From an uncultured Bacteroidales bacterium (GTDB taxonomy: Bacteria; Bacteroidota; Bacteroidia; Bacteroidales; Bacteroidaceae), in NCBI GenBank assembly GCA_937898885.1, contig CALDKD010000017.1, forward strand, positions 1-33,053: 33,053 nucleotides of DNA, in the 5' to 3' direction. The notes under the pieces were generated by a model. The model saw only the letters and a list, made by a program, of their open reading frames with translations, did not search any database and had not been told where the DNA came from. A program made the translations under genes and the position numbers. This document shows positions 32,869-33,053 of the stretch, piece after piece (the stretch's first letter is position 1; each line of letters starts with the position of its first letter).

Positions 32869-33053
32869 CCAAGCCGAAGACAGCGCAACGCGGGCAGTCA
32901 TTATCAATATCCTCACCCGAGAAAGTATGGGGCTAGTATGAAAGAGTATCAGACACGCATTTGCAGCAAGACCTTCTTGTTTGTAGATTTGATTTTCGCT
33001 GATTTTCTTCCATTCTTCCACCGAGCCTTGTAACTTGCAGATTCTATACGTGT
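32869..33053. other. Right-edge non-coding or truncated region
   Basis: No confident gene. From about 32941 the base composition falls to roughly 40% G+C. Two minus-strand frames stay open from the window edge: one stops near 32950, the other continues into antisense of mutL and is then probably spurious. A 31-codon plus-strand frame (32938-33033) is too short to support. No intrinsic terminator for mutL is visible. Confidence 0.4.

Overview
The window is an ordinary-looking stretch of chromosome from a member of the Bacteroidales (phylum Bacteroidota), roughly half G+C by eye. The assignment rests on several independent signs: a PorQ homologue of the type IX secretion system (T9SS), a secreted M6 peptidase ending in what looks like a T9SS type A sorting domain, Bacteroidota-style promoters (TTTG, about 20 bases, TAnnTTTG), few clear Shine-Dalgarno sequences, and gene neighbourhoods typical of this order (porQ-cmk-ispH; DUF177-rpmF-era-der; tig-clpP-clpX; guaB-PPIases-OstA-like-mutL). 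Family or genus cannot be resolved. I see no tRNA, rRNA, CRISPR array, intact insertion sequence or prophage. No gene-free stretch exceeds 300 bases; the longest are 7756-7962 (divergent promoter region), 32869-33053 (right edge) and 1-171 (left edge, repeat-rich).

Layout. 1-171 holds nested inverted repeats and a 14-base direct repeat. A flippase-like membrane protein (minus) diverges from rsmA-mgtE (plus). A DUF3332 lipoprotein with its own strong promoter is translationally coupled to meaB. The minus-strand operon porQ-cmk-ispH converges on meaB with overlapping 3' ends. A TonB-like gene ends in a clear intrinsic terminator and is followed by polyprenyl synthetase, a conserved protein of unknown function, a TatD nuclease and an orphan histidine kinase. 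DUF177-rpmF (own promoter and terminator) precedes the GTPases era and der. The minus-strand pair lptB-M6 peptidase separates der from the divergent tig-clpP-clpX.

From 21561 to the end, recQ (promoter with an embedded palindrome), guaB, three SurA/PpiC-type proteins, an OstA-like protein, a small C-terminally anchored protein and mutL run head to tail with tiny gaps or overlaps.

How the genes fit together. Much of the window serves the cell envelope: LptB and the OstA-like protein (LPS transport), the three periplasmic foldases, TonB, PorQ with a likely T9SS cargo, and isoprenoid enzymes (IspH, polyprenyl synthetase). The rest is translation and ribosome assembly (RsmA, L32, Era, Der, trigger factor), proteolysis (ClpXP), nucleotide supply (Cmk, GuaB) and DNA repair (RecQ, MutL).

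No obviously new defence or mobile system is present. The most rewarding leads are the three-member SurA-type set in which two members appear to lack parvulin catalytic features, the recQ promoter palindrome, the unknown 9696-10397 protein, the MutL that lacks the endonuclease motif, and the DUF3332-MeaB coupling.
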